Both the position numbers and the translations under genes were made by a program. The notes beneath the pieces are model-generated. The model ran no database searches. It was not told where the DNA came from and worked only from the letters and a program-made list of their open reading frames with translations. DNA of 46,534 nucleotides from CAZGWJ01 sp964529445 (GTDB lineage Bacteria; Oederibacteriota; Muellerivitia; Muellerivitales; Muellerivitaceae). Shown piece after piece: positions 17,812 through 26,320 of the stretch. Every line of letters starts with the position of its first letter. Position 1 is the first letter of the stretch. Where the stretch lies: contig CAZGWJ010000009.1 of assembly GCA_964529445.1 (NCBI GenBank), forward strand, positions 1-46,534, in the 5' to 3' direction.

Positions 17812-17906
17812 GTCACCGAAGGTGTTCGGTGACGAGGTCTCGCCGTAGGCGGATCCATCCCACCTGCCCTGTGGCGTGACGAAGTCTCTGCTACAGGGTC
17901 CATCGG
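17812..17906. repeat. Multi-hairpin intergenic repeat, copy 2
   Basis: Same arrangement as copy 1. Hairpin A has a different sequence (GTCACCGA with TCGGTGAC, 17812-17833) but still pairs. B is shortened to CGAG with CTCG. C (17867-17875 with 17890-17898) carries one change that converts an A-U to a G-U pair. The 14-base loop of C is identical in both copies. Confidence 0.85.
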
Positions 17907-18017
17907 CGGTTAATAGGGCAGTTCTCCGCGTCTCCGTGGTGAGCGTTTTCGTGCCTTTTGTGCGGGGCTTGGAATCGGGGCCTCTCTTTCCTATACATAG
18001 TAAGAACGCCTTCGCGG

Positions 18018-18023
18018 TAAAAT
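18018..18023 (+). promoter_or_regulatory. Candidate -10 element of dsbD
   Basis: TAAAAT lies 40 bases before the GTG start, after the repeat block. No -35 was recognised. Confidence 0.3.
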
Positions 18024-18063
18024 CGTCCCCGAAGCGCATCCATTCCCTGTCCCCGGAGTGCCC

Positions 18064-19881
18064 GTGAAGCGCATCCTCCTGTCCCTGGCCCTGCTCCTGT
18101 CCGCCGGCGTCCTCCGCGCGGTCGTTCCCGACCCCGCCCCCCTCGACGTGAACAGCGCCTCCGTGGTCCAGTTCAAGGGTTATCCGTCCCTGGATCCGGT
18201 CCATGCCGGGGCCGTCTTCACGATGGCCCTCGAGATGAACATCAAGGACGGGTGGCACCTGAACGCCCGCGAGGGGCTGCCGGAAGGTTTCATCCCCGTC
18301 GAGTGGCGCCTGGAGTCCGGGGCGCCGGCGTCCTTCGAGGGAAGCGTGAAATACCCGGCGGGGCACAAGCGCACCCTGGCGGGCATGAAAGAGTCGTTCC
18401 CGGTCTATGAGCGCCGGGTTTTCCTGAAGGCCGACGTCCGGTTGTCCCGCACGGCCGCGCCCGGGGCGGTCAAACTGCCCTTTCGCGTGAAGGTGCAGGC
18501 CTGCAACGACCAGTTGTGCCTGGCCCCGGCCGAGATCATGCTGTCCATCCCCGTGACGGTGGCCCCCAAGAGCGTTCCCACCAAGCCCGCCTATCCGGAG
18601 ATCTTCCAGGGTGGCCTTGCCGCGCAGGGGGGCGGCCCCTCGGAAGAGAACATCATCGCCCGCTTCCTGAAACAGCGCGGATTGCTCGTCACCTTCCTCG
18701 TCATCTTCCTGGCCGGGCTCGCGTTGAACCTCACGCCCTGCGTCTATCCCATGATCCCCCTGACGGTCTCCTATTTCGGCGCCCAGCGGGCCGAGAAGGC
18801 GTCCGTGGCCTTCACGCGCGCCGTGGCCTACGTGCTGGGCATTTCGGTCACCTACACGACGATGGGAGTCCTCGCGGCCTTGACTGGCCGCATGATGGGA
18901 AGCGCCCTGCAATCCCCGGTCACTCTGTTCGTCATCTCAGGGCTTCTCGTGGCCCTCTCCTTCACCATGTTCGGCTTCTATGAACTGCAGATGCCTTCCT
19001 GGCTGGTGAACCGGCTGGGCGGGGCGGGGGCCAAGGCGGGAGGCCTTGTCGGCGCCTTCATGATGGGCCTGGTCTTCGGGGTCGTGGCCGCGCCCTGCGT
19101 GGACCCCTTCTCGATCGGCCTTTTGACCTACGTGGCCGCCAAGGCCGACGTGGTGCTCGGGTTCGCCATGTTCTTCACGCTCTCGATGGGGTTGGGCACG
19201 CCCTACCTTGTCCTGGGGTTCCTTTCCGGCGGGATCTCCCGCCTGCCCAAGTCCGGTGTGTGGATGCTGTGGGTGAAGAAGGTCTTCGGGTTCATCCTGC
19301 TCGGCATGCCCCTCTACTTCCTGAACACGCTGATGCCGGAAGGGATGCCCCGTGTTCTCACGGCCTTCTACCTGCTCTTCGCGGGCGTGATGCTGGGCTG
19401 GGTCCTGGCCGAGAAAGGCGTGCACCCGGTCTTCCGCAAGGTGCAATGGTCCGTCGGGCTCCTGCTCATCGTCCTTTCCGCCGTGACCTTCCAGATGTGG
19501 CCCCGGGCCGTGAAACTGCCGTTCCTCCCCTACGAACCGGTCATGGTGCGGAAGGCCGCGGAGGCTGGGCGCCCCGTCCTCCTGGACTTCTCGGCCGACT
19601 GGTGCCTGCCCTGCAAGGAACTGGAGTTGAAGACCTTCCCCGACTCGCGCGTGCGGAGGGCACTGGAGGGCTGGGTGCTCCTGAAGGCGGACCTTACGAA
19701 GTTCGGCTCGCCCGAGGTGGAGCGCGTGATGAGCATCTACCGGGTCGTGGGCGTTCCCACCCTGGTCTTCCTGGACGAGGACGGAAGGGAAGTGGCGGCC
19801 GCGAGGGTGAACGGGTTTGTTTCCGCCGAGGAATTGCTTGAGAAGCTCAAGCAGGTAGCGAACGAACGGACAAAACCGTAG
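18064..19881 (+). CDS. dsbD: Thiol:disulfide interchange protein DsbD
   Basis: Carries reducing power from cytoplasmic thioredoxin across the inner membrane to periplasmic thiol proteins. I place the start at GTG 18064, because GGAG at 18055-18058 serves it; a GTG six bases earlier overlaps that site. 605 aa, the family's normal size. Signal peptide 1-19. The periplasmic N-terminal domain (25-170) has the paired cysteines CNDQLC (147 and 152). The membrane domain (about 205-480, eight segments) has NLTPCVYP (Cys226) and AAPCVDP (Cys345). The C-terminal thioredoxin-like domain has WCLPC at 513-517 and a cis-Pro in VGVPTL. All three redox pairs are intact, so it should be functional. It may support cytochrome c maturation or repair of the many Cys-rich exported proteins seen here (inference). 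Confidence 0.96.
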   Translation: MKRILLSLALLLSAGVLRAVVPDPAPLDVNSASVVQFKGYPSLDPVHAGAVFTMALEMNIKDGWHLNAREGLPEGFIPVEWRLESGAPASFEGSVKYPAGHKRTLAGMKESFPVYERRVFLKADVRLSRTAAPGAVKLPFRVKVQACNDQLCLAPAEIMLSIPVTVAPKSVPTKPAYPEIFQGGLAAQGGGPSEENIIARFLKQRGLLVTFLVIFLAGLALNLTPCVYPMIPLTVSYFGAQRAEKASVAFTRAVAYVLGISVTYTTMGVLAALTGRMMGSALQSPVTLFVISGLLVALSFTMFGFYELQMPSWLVNRLGGAGAKAGGLVGAFMMGLVFGVVAAPCVDPFSIGLLTYVAAKADVVLGFAMFFTLSMGLGTPYLVLGFLSGGISRLPKSGVWMLWVKKVFGFILLGMPLYFLNTLMPEGMPRVLTAFYLLFAGVMLGWVLAEKGVHPVFRKVQWSVGLLLIVLSAVTFQMWPRAVKLPFLPYEPVMVRKAAEAGRPVLLDFSADWCLPCKELELKTFPDSRVRRALEGWVLLKADLTKFGSPEVERVMSIYRVVGVPTLVFLDEDGREVAAARVNGFVSAEELLEKLKQVANERTKP

Positions 19882-19988
19882 TGGGATGCTGAAAAACCCC
19901 GACAAGGGACCGGGCGTGAACCCGCATCGTCGGCGTTTTCGCCCATATGAAGTTTTTCCGTTGATGGATGAGTTCCAGTGGGCGGGGC

Positions 19989-19994
19989 TATAAT
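19989..19994 (+). promoter_or_regulatory. -10 element of the small-protein/nucleotidyltransferase pair
   Basis: TATAAT is 18 bases before the ATG at 20013, which has GGGGAG at 20001-20006. TTGATG at 19961-19966 is 22 bases upstream, longer than ideal. Confidence 0.45.
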
Positions 19995-20012
19995 GCCCAT
20001 GGGGAGATCGAC

Positions 20013-20240
20013 ATGATCAAGAACATCGAGTCCTGGAACGCGTGGGAGTCCGAATGGAAGCGGCACGAGCCCGTGGATGTCGGGCGGAACCTCCGGGTCA
20101 TGGACGCCATGTATGAGGAAGCCAGGTCGCTGGGCCGCCTGAGTTCCCCCGATCCGCTGGAAGGCCTGGAGAGGGATATTTCCTACGCGAAAGCCATCAA
20201 TGTTCGAATCTCTTCTGGGCCGCATCGCACGGGAGCTTGA
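20013..20240 (+). CDS. Small protein preceding and overlapping a nucleotidyltransferase gene
   Basis: 75 aa, acidic and basic residues mixed, no signal peptide and no known motif. The ATG at 20013 has GGGGAG six bases upstream. Its last 41 bases overlap the start of the next gene in another frame, a sign of translational coupling. The C-terminal stretch LEGLERDISYAKAINVR resembles the tail of small proteins often found next to AbiEii-like nucleotidyltransferases; I recall that pattern but cannot confirm it here. An antitoxin or partner role is inference. Confidence 0.7.
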   Translation: MIKNIESWNAWESEWKRHEPVDVGRNLRVMDAMYEEARSLGRLSSPDPLEGLERDISYAKAINVRISSGPHRTGA

Positions 20241-20751
20241 TCAGCGCGCCATCCCCTATATGGTCATCGGGGGTCAGGCGGTTCTCGTTTATGCCGAACC
20301 TCGATTCACCCGTGACATCGATATCACGCTGGGTGTCGGCCCCGACCGACTGGACGATATCCTGGGCTTGGCCCTGGATTGCGCGTGGAAGGTTCTGGTC
20401 GATCCTGCACGCCCGTTCGTCGAGAAGCACATGGTCCTTCCTTGTGAGGAGTCCTCGGGCATCCGGATCGACCTGATCTTCTCCTTCTCCCCCTATGAAG
20501 CGCAGGCCCTGGAAAGGGTCCGCCGGATCGAGATGGACGGACAGAACGTTCGTTTTGCCTCGCCGGAGGACCTGGTGGTCCATAAGGTGATCGCAGGAAG
20601 GGCGAGGGATCTGGAGGACGTGGCGTCGGTCCTCCGAATGAACCCCGGATCGGATCTCGCCTACATCCGCCATTGGCTGGGTGTCTTCAGCAGGGACTTG
20701 GGCAGATCCTACGTCGAAAGGTTCGAGGAAACACTGCGGCGGTCCGAATAA
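20200..20751 (+). CDS. Nucleotidyltransferase-fold protein (AbiEii/MNT-like)
   Basis: 183 aa. The minimal nucleotidyltransferase signature is clear: IGGQAVLVYAEPRFTRDIDI at 23-42 holds the GG motif (24-25) and the DxD pair (Asp39, Asp41), and IRIDLIF gives the third acidic residue (Asp91). After it, SPEDLVVHKVIAGRARDLEDV at 125-145 is typical of the AbiEii-like and DUF6036-like branch. These enzymes transfer a nucleotide to tRNA or protein targets and often act as toxins or phage-defence effectors, though some are metabolic. All catalytic residues are present. It is coupled to the small gene upstream and convergent with the GH2 gene. Whether it is a toxin is unproven. Confidence 0.85.
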   Translation: MFESLLGRIARELDQRAIPYMVIGGQAVLVYAEPRFTRDIDITLGVGPDRLDDILGLALDCAWKVLVDPARPFVEKHMVLPCEESSGIRIDLIFSFSPYEAQALERVRRIEMDGQNVRFASPEDLVVHKVIAGRARDLEDVASVLRMNPGSDLAYIRHWLGVFSRDLGRSYVERFEETLRRSE

Positions 20752-20784
20752 CACGCGTAATCGTTCCCGCTCGTCCCGATCCTT

Positions 20785-23529
20785 TCAGGGTGTCTTCGAC
20801 TCCATCGTCACCGCCGCGGACTTCAATCCCGGCGATTCGGCGATCAGGCGGATGGTACCGGGCTTCTCTCCCGCCCCCACCAGCACCTGACACAATCCAT
20901 GGAAGGCTTTCCTCGCGCTGGCCTTGTCCGGCTCATGGCTGGACGGATCCCCGTTGCCCACGCCCGCGACCGATCCTGGTCCCTCCACCTTGAAGGTCAC
21001 CTTATTCTCCGCGGTCTGTACCAGGCGATCCTGGTCATCCAATATCGAAACGGCCACCGGCATCACGTCCCCGGCATTCGCGATCATCCCGTCCTGATAG
21101 GGCTCTAGGCGGATCTGGGCGGGCTTGCCCGTGGTCTCCACGCTCGTTTCGGCCACCACCTTGTTCTTCACCCAGGCCTTGACCGTGATCTTTCCGGGTT
21201 TGTACCAGACCCTCCAGGAAGCGGCCCCGTTCTTCGGCACGTCCTGGAAGCCCATGGACTCATCGTTCACGAGGAGTTCCACCTCGGGGTAGTTGGTGTG
21301 GCACCAGACCTCCACCTGCTGTTCCATCTTCTCGGGCCAGTTCCAATGGGGAAATAGGTGAAGGACGGGCTTGTCCCCCCACCACGCTTTGTAATACCAG
21401 AAGTTGTCCTTGGGGAAGCCGCACATATCGAGGATGCCAAAGTGCGAATTGATGCAGGGCCAGGAGTAGGGCGTGGGCTCGCCGCGGTAATCGAATCCGG
21501 TCCACACGAAGGCGCCGGCCATCCAATCGCGCTCCGCGATGGAGCGCCAAGCGTAGGCGGCCGTGGAGGACCAGTTGGTGTGGTTGACGTCGTAGGCGCT
21601 CACGGTGCCCTTCACGCGGTCGGTGACGTACTCGCCCCTCGTGGAGACGGTGCTGGCGGTCTCGCTCCCGTAGAGGGGGACCGTCGGATGATCCGCTCGG
21701 TAGGAGTCGTAGACGCGCTGGTTGTAGTTGAAACCCTGCACGTCCAGGGCGTTCGAGAGGCCGTCCCCTCCCCAGCCGTAGTTCATGGCGGCCGTGACAA
21801 GGCGCGTGCGGTCGTGCTTGAAAAGCACCTTCTTCATGGCCTCCGCCCGGCGGCGGCCCTCGGCCTTGTCCTGCAACGATTCCTCGTTGCAGAGGGACCA
21901 GAGGATGATCGAGGGGTGGTTGCGGTCGCGCAGGACCATGCTCTCGACCTGCCCCAGGATGTCCTCCGTGTCGCCCAACCGGCGGTTCTCGTCCACGACC
22001 AGCATGCCCAACCGGTCGCAGGCGTCCAGCAGTTCCGGGGCGGGGGGATTGTGGGCGCAACGGTAGGCGTTCGAACCCATTTCCAGCAGTTTCTCGATGC
22101 GGAACGCGAAGAGGCGGTCGGGCACGGCGACGCCGACGCCGGCATGGTCCTGGTGGTTGCAGGTGCCCTTGAGTTTGACGGGCTTCCCGTTCAGGAAGAA
22201 TCCCCTGTCCTTGTCGAAGCGAACAGTGCGGATGCCGAAGGAGGTCTCGGTCGAGTCCGCCGTACCGCCCTTCCGCTCGATGCGCGTCACGGCGCGGTAC
22301 AGGTTCGGGGCCTTCAGGTCCCACAGGACGGCCTTCGCCAGCGTCCCTTTCTGGGTCAGGGATTTTTCGGCACCGGGCTTGAGGGTGAAGGGCGTGTCGA
22401 GGGTCAGGACGGTCCTGCCTTGGGGATCCCGGATCTCGGTGACGAGCCGTCCCGAGGCCGGGGAGTTGGAACGATTGGAAAGCGTGGTCTCAACGGAGAG
22501 GGAAGCGCCGGCTCCCACGGGCTTGGAGATGACCTGGACACCCCAGGGCTTCACGTGGAGAGGGTCCGCCTTGTTGAGCCAGACATGGCGGTAGATGCCG
22601 CCGCCTTCGTACCACCAGCCTTCGGCTCCGCGCGCGTCCACGTGGACGGTCAGGATGTTCCGGTCGCCGTAATTCACGGCTTTCGTGATGTCATAGCGGA
22701 ACGAGGTGTAACCGCTTGGATGCCTTCCCAGCAGTTTTCCGTTGAGCCACACGCGGCTGTCGCGGTACACGCCGTCGAAGTCCAGCCAGAGGACGCGGCC
22801 CTTGTCCGACGCGGGGACCTCGAAGGTCTTGCGGTACCAGGCCATGTCCTTGGGCAGAAACCCGTGGGAGCCGTCGCCCTTGGGGTCGAAAGCGCCTTCC
22901 ACCACGAAATCGTGGGGCAGTCGGACCTCCCGCCATCCCTTGTCGCTGAAGGCCACCCCGGCCACAGCCGGGACCTTTTCCGGACGGTCGGGGCTGAGCA
23001 GTACGGCCTCCTTGATGTAGCCCGGGGCGTAGATGTTCTGCACCAGCACCACCACGCGGTTGGGACCACCCTCCTTCCAGGCCGAGTCGAGGGGCACGGA
23101 GAAGGGATCGTTCCATCCTTCGTGATGGATCAATTTCTTCCCGTTCACCCAGACCGTGGCGTTGTCGTCCACGGCCACGAAATGGAGGATCCGCCGGGGG
23201 CCGGCGAACTCGGGCAGGTCCAGCACGAACCAGGCGTAACCGGGTTTGCGGTCGAAGACGTCCTCATGGTTCTTGGCGGGTTTGAAGCCGCCTTCTTTCC
23301 AGGCCGCCTCGAAGGCGGCGAGGGACTCGACGTCCGGTTTGTCCTTGCCGACGACCCTGCACTTCCACCCGTGGAGGATGAGGCCGTTGTCCACCTCGTT
23401 TCCGGGAAGGGGACCGCGATGGAATCGCCATCCGGCGTCGAAGTTCAGTCGTTCACGGGGGGTGATCTCCGAGGCCAGGGAGGGGGCTGAAAGCATGAGG
23501 GCTGCCAGGACCAGGACCCAAGATCGCAT
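20785..23529 (-). CDS. Secreted GH2-family glycoside hydrolase (beta-galactosidase-like) with duplicated N-terminal jelly roll
   Basis: 914 aa from the ATG at 23529, preceded by AAGGAA; a TTG at 23565 is in frame but lies at the promoter. Signal peptide 1-20 (SAPSLAS), so exported. The GH2 N-terminal domain is split: the opening FDAGWRFHRG is separated from its continuation WREVRLPHDFVVEGAF by about 150 residues that contain a second jelly roll (WFVLDLPEF, VWVNGKKLIHHEGW). The usual jelly roll follows (VWLNGKLLGRHPSGY), then an immunoglobulin-like domain and the TIM barrel with acid/base Glu in SLCNEES (about 546) and nucleophile Glu in YGSETAS (about 622). The tail resembles DUF4982 plus a further beta domain. 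It probably removes beta-galactose or a related sugar from glycans; sugar specificity cannot be read. Confidence 0.93.
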   Translation of the reverse strand: MRSWVLVLAALMLSAPSLASEITPRERLNFDAGWRFHRGPLPGNEVDNGLILHGWKCRVVGKDKPDVESLAAFEAAWKEGGFKPAKNHEDVFDRKPGYAWFVLDLPEFAGPRRILHFVAVDDNATVWVNGKKLIHHEGWNDPFSVPLDSAWKEGGPNRVVVLVQNIYAPGYIKEAVLLSPDRPEKVPAVAGVAFSDKGWREVRLPHDFVVEGAFDPKGDGSHGFLPKDMAWYRKTFEVPASDKGRVLWLDFDGVYRDSRVWLNGKLLGRHPSGYTSFRYDITKAVNYGDRNILTVHVDARGAEGWWYEGGGIYRHVWLNKADPLHVKPWGVQVISKPVGAGASLSVETTLSNRSNSPASGRLVTEIRDPQGRTVLTLDTPFTLKPGAEKSLTQKGTLAKAVLWDLKAPNLYRAVTRIERKGGTADSTETSFGIRTVRFDKDRGFFLNGKPVKLKGTCNHQDHAGVGVAVPDRLFAFRIEKLLEMGSNAYRCAHNPPAPELLDACDRLGMLVVDENRRLGDTEDILGQVESMVLRDRNHPSIILWSLCNEESLQDKAEGRRRAEAMKKVLFKHDRTRLVTAAMNYGWGGDGLSNALDVQGFNYNQRVYDSYRADHPTVPLYGSETASTVSTRGEYVTDRVKGTVSAYDVNHTNWSSTAAYAWRSIAERDWMAGAFVWTGFDYRGEPTPYSWPCINSHFGILDMCGFPKDNFWYYKAWWGDKPVLHLFPHWNWPEKMEQQVEVWCHTNYPEVELLVNDESMGFQDVPKNGAASWRVWYKPGKITVKAWVKNKVVAETSVETTGKPAQIRLEPYQDGMIANAGDVMPVAVSILDDQDRLVQTAENKVTFKVEGPGSVAGVGNGDPSSHEPDKASARKAFHGLCQVLVGAGEKPGTIRLIAESPGLKSAAVTMESKTP

Positions 23530-23569
23530 GGGATTTCCTTTAAGGAAGGTTTGGGATTCGGACAAGGAG

Positions 23570-23597
23570 ATTCTATAGGTTGCCGAGGGGGATTCAA
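23570..23597 (-). promoter_or_regulatory. Sigma-70-type promoter of the GH2 gene
   Basis: On the minus strand TTGAAT (23597-23592) and TAGAAT (23575-23570) are separated by 16 bases, 40 bases before the ATG. Confidence 0.6.
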
Positions 23598-23680
23598 AAG
23601 CGGATTATGGGCGGATAGGGATGAAAAGGGTTTCAGCGAGCTTGAGTGTATCCTCTGAAGTGTCAGCATGACCAATCGTT

Positions 23681-23709
23681 GTAGGGGCGGGTTTCAAACC
23701 CGCCCCTAC
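23681..23709. repeat. Perfect palindrome between the GH5 and GH2 genes
   Basis: A 13-bp perfect stem (GTAGGGGCGGGTT with its complement) closes a TCA loop. No T tract follows on either strand, so it looks like an interspersed palindrome instead of a terminator. The rest of 23598-24033 holds two more repeat types and no gene I can support. Confidence 0.8.
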
Positions 23710-23871
23710 GAAAACGCTGGGATCTTGCACGAGCCACAAATTAGCGATGAGCATCAAAACAATACATAGAGGTTTCGGTTCACTGCCGTCCAAGACGTTT
23801 AATTGAAATGGTTCGAGTGCTGTTAAAAGCGTATTTTGGACAAGAGCGGACAACCAACGGCGAAAAAGCCC

Positions 23872-23910
23872 CCCTCACCCTACCCTCTCCCGCAAGGGGA
23901 GAGGGACCTG
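23872..23910. repeat. CCCTCACCC-type interspersed palindrome, copy a
   Basis: CCCTCTCCC (23883-23891) pairs with GGGAGAGGG (23897-23905); CCCTCACCC lies on the left flank. Four related copies lie at 25160, 28689, 32242 and 39036. Confidence 0.75.
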
Positions 23911-23930
23911 TTGTTTTCCATTATTTTTCC

Positions 23931-23980
23931 ACAAATTAACTTCGCGGCTTGGCGACTTCGCGTTGGCCGTGTATTTTTCT
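23931..23980 (+). repeat. CTTCGCGTTGG-type interspersed repeat, copy 1
   Basis: Contains GACTTCGCGTTGGCCGTG. Related copies occur at 32405-32423 (minus), 32522-32540, 37195-37222 and 43866-43925. Confidence 0.6.
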
Positions 23981-24033
23981 TGGACAAGAGTGGTTTCGGT
24001 TCTCGTTTTTCATGGCATTCATGAACCTTAAAC

Positions 24034-25065
24034 CTATTCCTTCAACCGACCCTTGAAGAACGCGCCCGACGTCGTCGGGGCGTAGGCGTCCCAACCCTTG
24101 AACAGCGGCATCGGCCAGCCGGGCAGGTCGCAGAACACGAAGGCCGTCCACGACATGCCCTTTTTCGCCGCGAAGTCCGTGATCCTCCTGCCGAAATCGT
24201 CGTCCCCCCGGTAGGTGCCGGGCATGATCTTGTCATCGGGGTCGTAGCCGAATTCCGTGAGCATCAGCGGGTGCTTCGCGGCGAGGTAGCCGAAACTCCG
24301 CTCCCAGTTCTCTTCCCAGGGTTGTGGCGCGTGGCTGGGGTACACATGCACGGCGTAGACGGTGTTCTTGTCATCGATGGGGTCGGCCCCGACGTCCTTC
24401 AGGTTGTAGGACCAGCGCACCCCGCCCACGATGGCGATGGCACGGGGGTTCGCCCTTCGGATGACCTTCACGAGACGCTCCGCCATCGGTTTCCACTCGG
24501 CCCATTCCAGGCGGTTGCCGGTGTATTCCAGCCCCGCCGGCTCGTTGAAGATCTCGTAGAAGGCCACCGTCGGCTCCTCCCGGTAGCGCTTGGCCGCGGC
24601 GGTCCAGAATTCCGTCATCTCCTTCTCGTCGGTTTTCATGTAGACGGCCCAGGGCTCCTGGAACTTGCCCTTCACCGGGTCCCCGATCGAGTGCCAGTCG
24701 ATGATCACGTAGAGTCCATGTTCCCTCGACCAACCCACGGCCTCGTCCAGGGTCCGGAAGGTGGCTTCCGCTCCGCCGCGGCGATAATCGATAGGTCCGA
24801 TGGGGATGCGGACGATCTTCGCGCCCCAGGAGGCCATGACGGCGAAGTACTCCGCGTTCCAGCGGCCTACCCTCCGGAGCTCGGGCGGGTTGCAGATGCA
24901 GAGTCCCTTCAAGATGACCGTCTTCCCCTGGGGGTCCACGATGCGGTTGCCCTCGACCTTCAACCAGGGGAGTTCTTTGCCGTCGGTGGCGGTCGCTTCG
25001 CGGACCTGGTGGGTACAGGAGGAAGTCAGGGCCGCCAGGAGGAAGAGGATCAGGGTTCGTTTCAT
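24034..25065 (-). CDS. GH5-family glycoside hydrolase (cellulase-like), lipoprotein
   Basis: 343 aa; GGAGGTGA precedes the ATG at 25065. The N-terminus is a lipoprotein-type signal ending LTSSC (Cys17; the -3 residue is not ideal). The rest is a GH5 TIM barrel: KGLCICNP (53-60), VRIPIGP (85-91), YVIIDWHS (119-126), acid/base Glu175 in EIFNEP, HVYPS (240-244) and nucleophile Glu271 in LMLTEFGY. These are all the conserved positions of the family. GH5 enzymes cleave beta-1,4-glucans, mannans or similar; no carbohydrate-binding module is attached. The gene lies upstream of GH2 on the same strand but 500 bases apart, and GH2 has its own promoter, so they are separate transcripts. It is divergent from rsgA. 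Confidence 0.92.
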   Translation of the reverse strand: MKRTLILFLLAALTSSCTHQVREATATDGKELPWLKVEGNRIVDPQGKTVILKGLCICNPPELRRVGRWNAEYFAVMASWGAKIVRIPIGPIDYRRGGAEATFRTLDEAVGWSREHGLYVIIDWHSIGDPVKGKFQEPWAVYMKTDEKEMTEFWTAAAKRYREEPTVAFYEIFNEPAGLEYTGNRLEWAEWKPMAERLVKVIRRANPRAIAIVGGVRWSYNLKDVGADPIDDKNTVYAVHVYPSHAPQPWEENWERSFGYLAAKHPLMLTEFGYDPDDKIMPGTYRGDDDFGRRITDFAAKKGMSWTAFVFCDLPGWPMPLFKGWDAYAPTTSGAFFKGRLKE

Positions 25066-25159
25066 GGGTCACCTCCGCAGGATCGGTAGGGGCACTGATT
25101 GGACTTGGCTTTCCCGATGGCGGGTCATTTATTTGGGCGTTCGTATCCATGTCCTTTTT

Positions 25160-25196
25160 CCCTCCCCCGCTTGCGGGGGAGGGAAGGGAGAGGGGA
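25160..25196. repeat. CCCTCACCC-type interspersed palindrome, copy b
   Basis: An 11-bp perfect stem (25160-25170 with 25173-25183) is followed by AAGGGAGAGGGG. It lies between the divergent GH5 and rsgA genes. Confidence 0.75.
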
Positions 25197-25226
25197 TCGT
25201 TGTTCTTGTGGTATGTTATTCGCATT

Positions 25227-26309
25227 ATGAACGACTTCCTGAAAACCTGGGGTTGGGACGAGCATTTCGCGGAACAGTGGCGCAAGATGGACCCCCCGGC
25301 CGCCCTGGTGCCCGCCCGCATCGTGGCCGAGCACCGGGACCTCTATCAGATCGTGTACCCCGAAGGGGAAGCGACGGCCCGTCTGGCCGGGCGCTTCCGC
25401 CATGCCTCGACCCTGCGTTCCGACCTTCCGGCCGTGGGGGACTGGGTGGGGGTGGAGATCCCTGCCGATGCCCTGGATGCCGTCGTCCAGATCGTCCTGC
25501 CCCGGCGCACCTCCTTTGCCCGCAAGATCCTCGGAGGCCGGCACGAGGAACAGATCGTCGCCGCGAACATGGACCGGGTCTTCCTCGTCACGGGCCTGGA
25601 CGGCGACTTCAACATGCGGCGCATCGAGCGCTACCTCGCCCTGGGGTTCACGAGCGGCGCCACCCCGGTGGTCGTTCTCACCAAGGCCGACCTCTATGAG
25701 GGCGTGCCCGAACTCGTGGCCGAGGCCCAGGCCCACGCCCCCGGCGTCGATGTCCTGGCGATCAGCTCGATGACCGGGGAAGGGATGGACGCCTTGAGGA
25801 AATACCTGGTCCCCGGCCGGACGGTTTCCCTCCTGGGGTCCTCGGGCGCGGGGAAATCCACCCTCATCAACCATCTGTTGGGCGAGGAGCGCCAGGCCAC
25901 GATGGAGGTTCGCGCGAAGGACTTCCGCGGCCGCCACGCCACCACCCATCGGGAACTGTTCCTGCTTCCGGGCGGATCGCTCATGATCGACAACCCCGGG
26001 ATGCGGGAGATCCAGTTGTGGGCGGCGGACGAGGGCATCGACGAGGCCTTTCCGGAGATCCAGGAGCTCGCCGAGAAATGCCGCTTCAGGGACTGCCGCC
26101 ATGAGCAGGAACCGGGATGCGCGGTTCGGGCGGCGTTGGAGGGGGGCGCGCTCGACGAGGGCCGCTTCGAGGGGTACATGAAGCTCAAGAAGGAACAGGC
26201 CTACATCGCGCGCAAGACGGACCCCAAGGCCCGCGAGGAGCACAAGAGGATGCTCAAGAGCCGGAACAAGAGCCTGAAGGACGTTTACCGGTTCAAGGGG
26301 AGGGAATAG
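25227..26309 (+). CDS. rsgA: Ribosome small-subunit biogenesis GTPase RsgA
   Basis: A circularly permuted GTPase that helps mature the 30S subunit. I start it at the ATG at 25227 (360 aa); it has no Shine-Dalgarno sequence, but an extended -10-like TGGTATGTT ends nine bases upstream, so it may be leaderless. An OB-fold spans about 27-95. The G motifs come in permuted order: LTKAD (151-155, G4), ISSMTGEG (G5), GSSGAGKST (204-212, P-loop), a G2 TTH at 239-241, and IDNPG (254-258, G3, with Asn in place of the usual Thr). The zinc site is Cys285, Cys290, His292 and Cys298. The C-terminal helix is rich in Lys and Arg, fitting rRNA contact. Confidence 0.95.
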   Translation: MNDFLKTWGWDEHFAEQWRKMDPPAALVPARIVAEHRDLYQIVYPEGEATARLAGRFRHASTLRSDLPAVGDWVGVEIPADALDAVVQIVLPRRTSFARKILGGRHEEQIVAANMDRVFLVTGLDGDFNMRRIERYLALGFTSGATPVVVLTKADLYEGVPELVAEAQAHAPGVDVLAISSMTGEGMDALRKYLVPGRTVSLLGSSGAGKSTLINHLLGEERQATMEVRAKDFRGRHATTHRELFLLPGGSLMIDNPGMREIQLWAADEGIDEAFPEIQELAEKCRFRDCRHEQEPGCAVRAALEGGALDEGRFEGYMKLKKEQAYIARKTDPKAREEHKRMLKSRNKSLKDVYRFKGRE

Positions 26310-26320
26310 AAGAACGGATA

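Noticed and set aside
17657..17906. CRISPR array
   Set aside because: Only two long copies with internal hairpins and no regular spacers or cas genes.
23605..23853. 82-codon minus-strand ORF between GH5 and GH2
   Set aside because: It runs through the 23681 palindrome and has no ribosome site or recognisable domain; likely chance.
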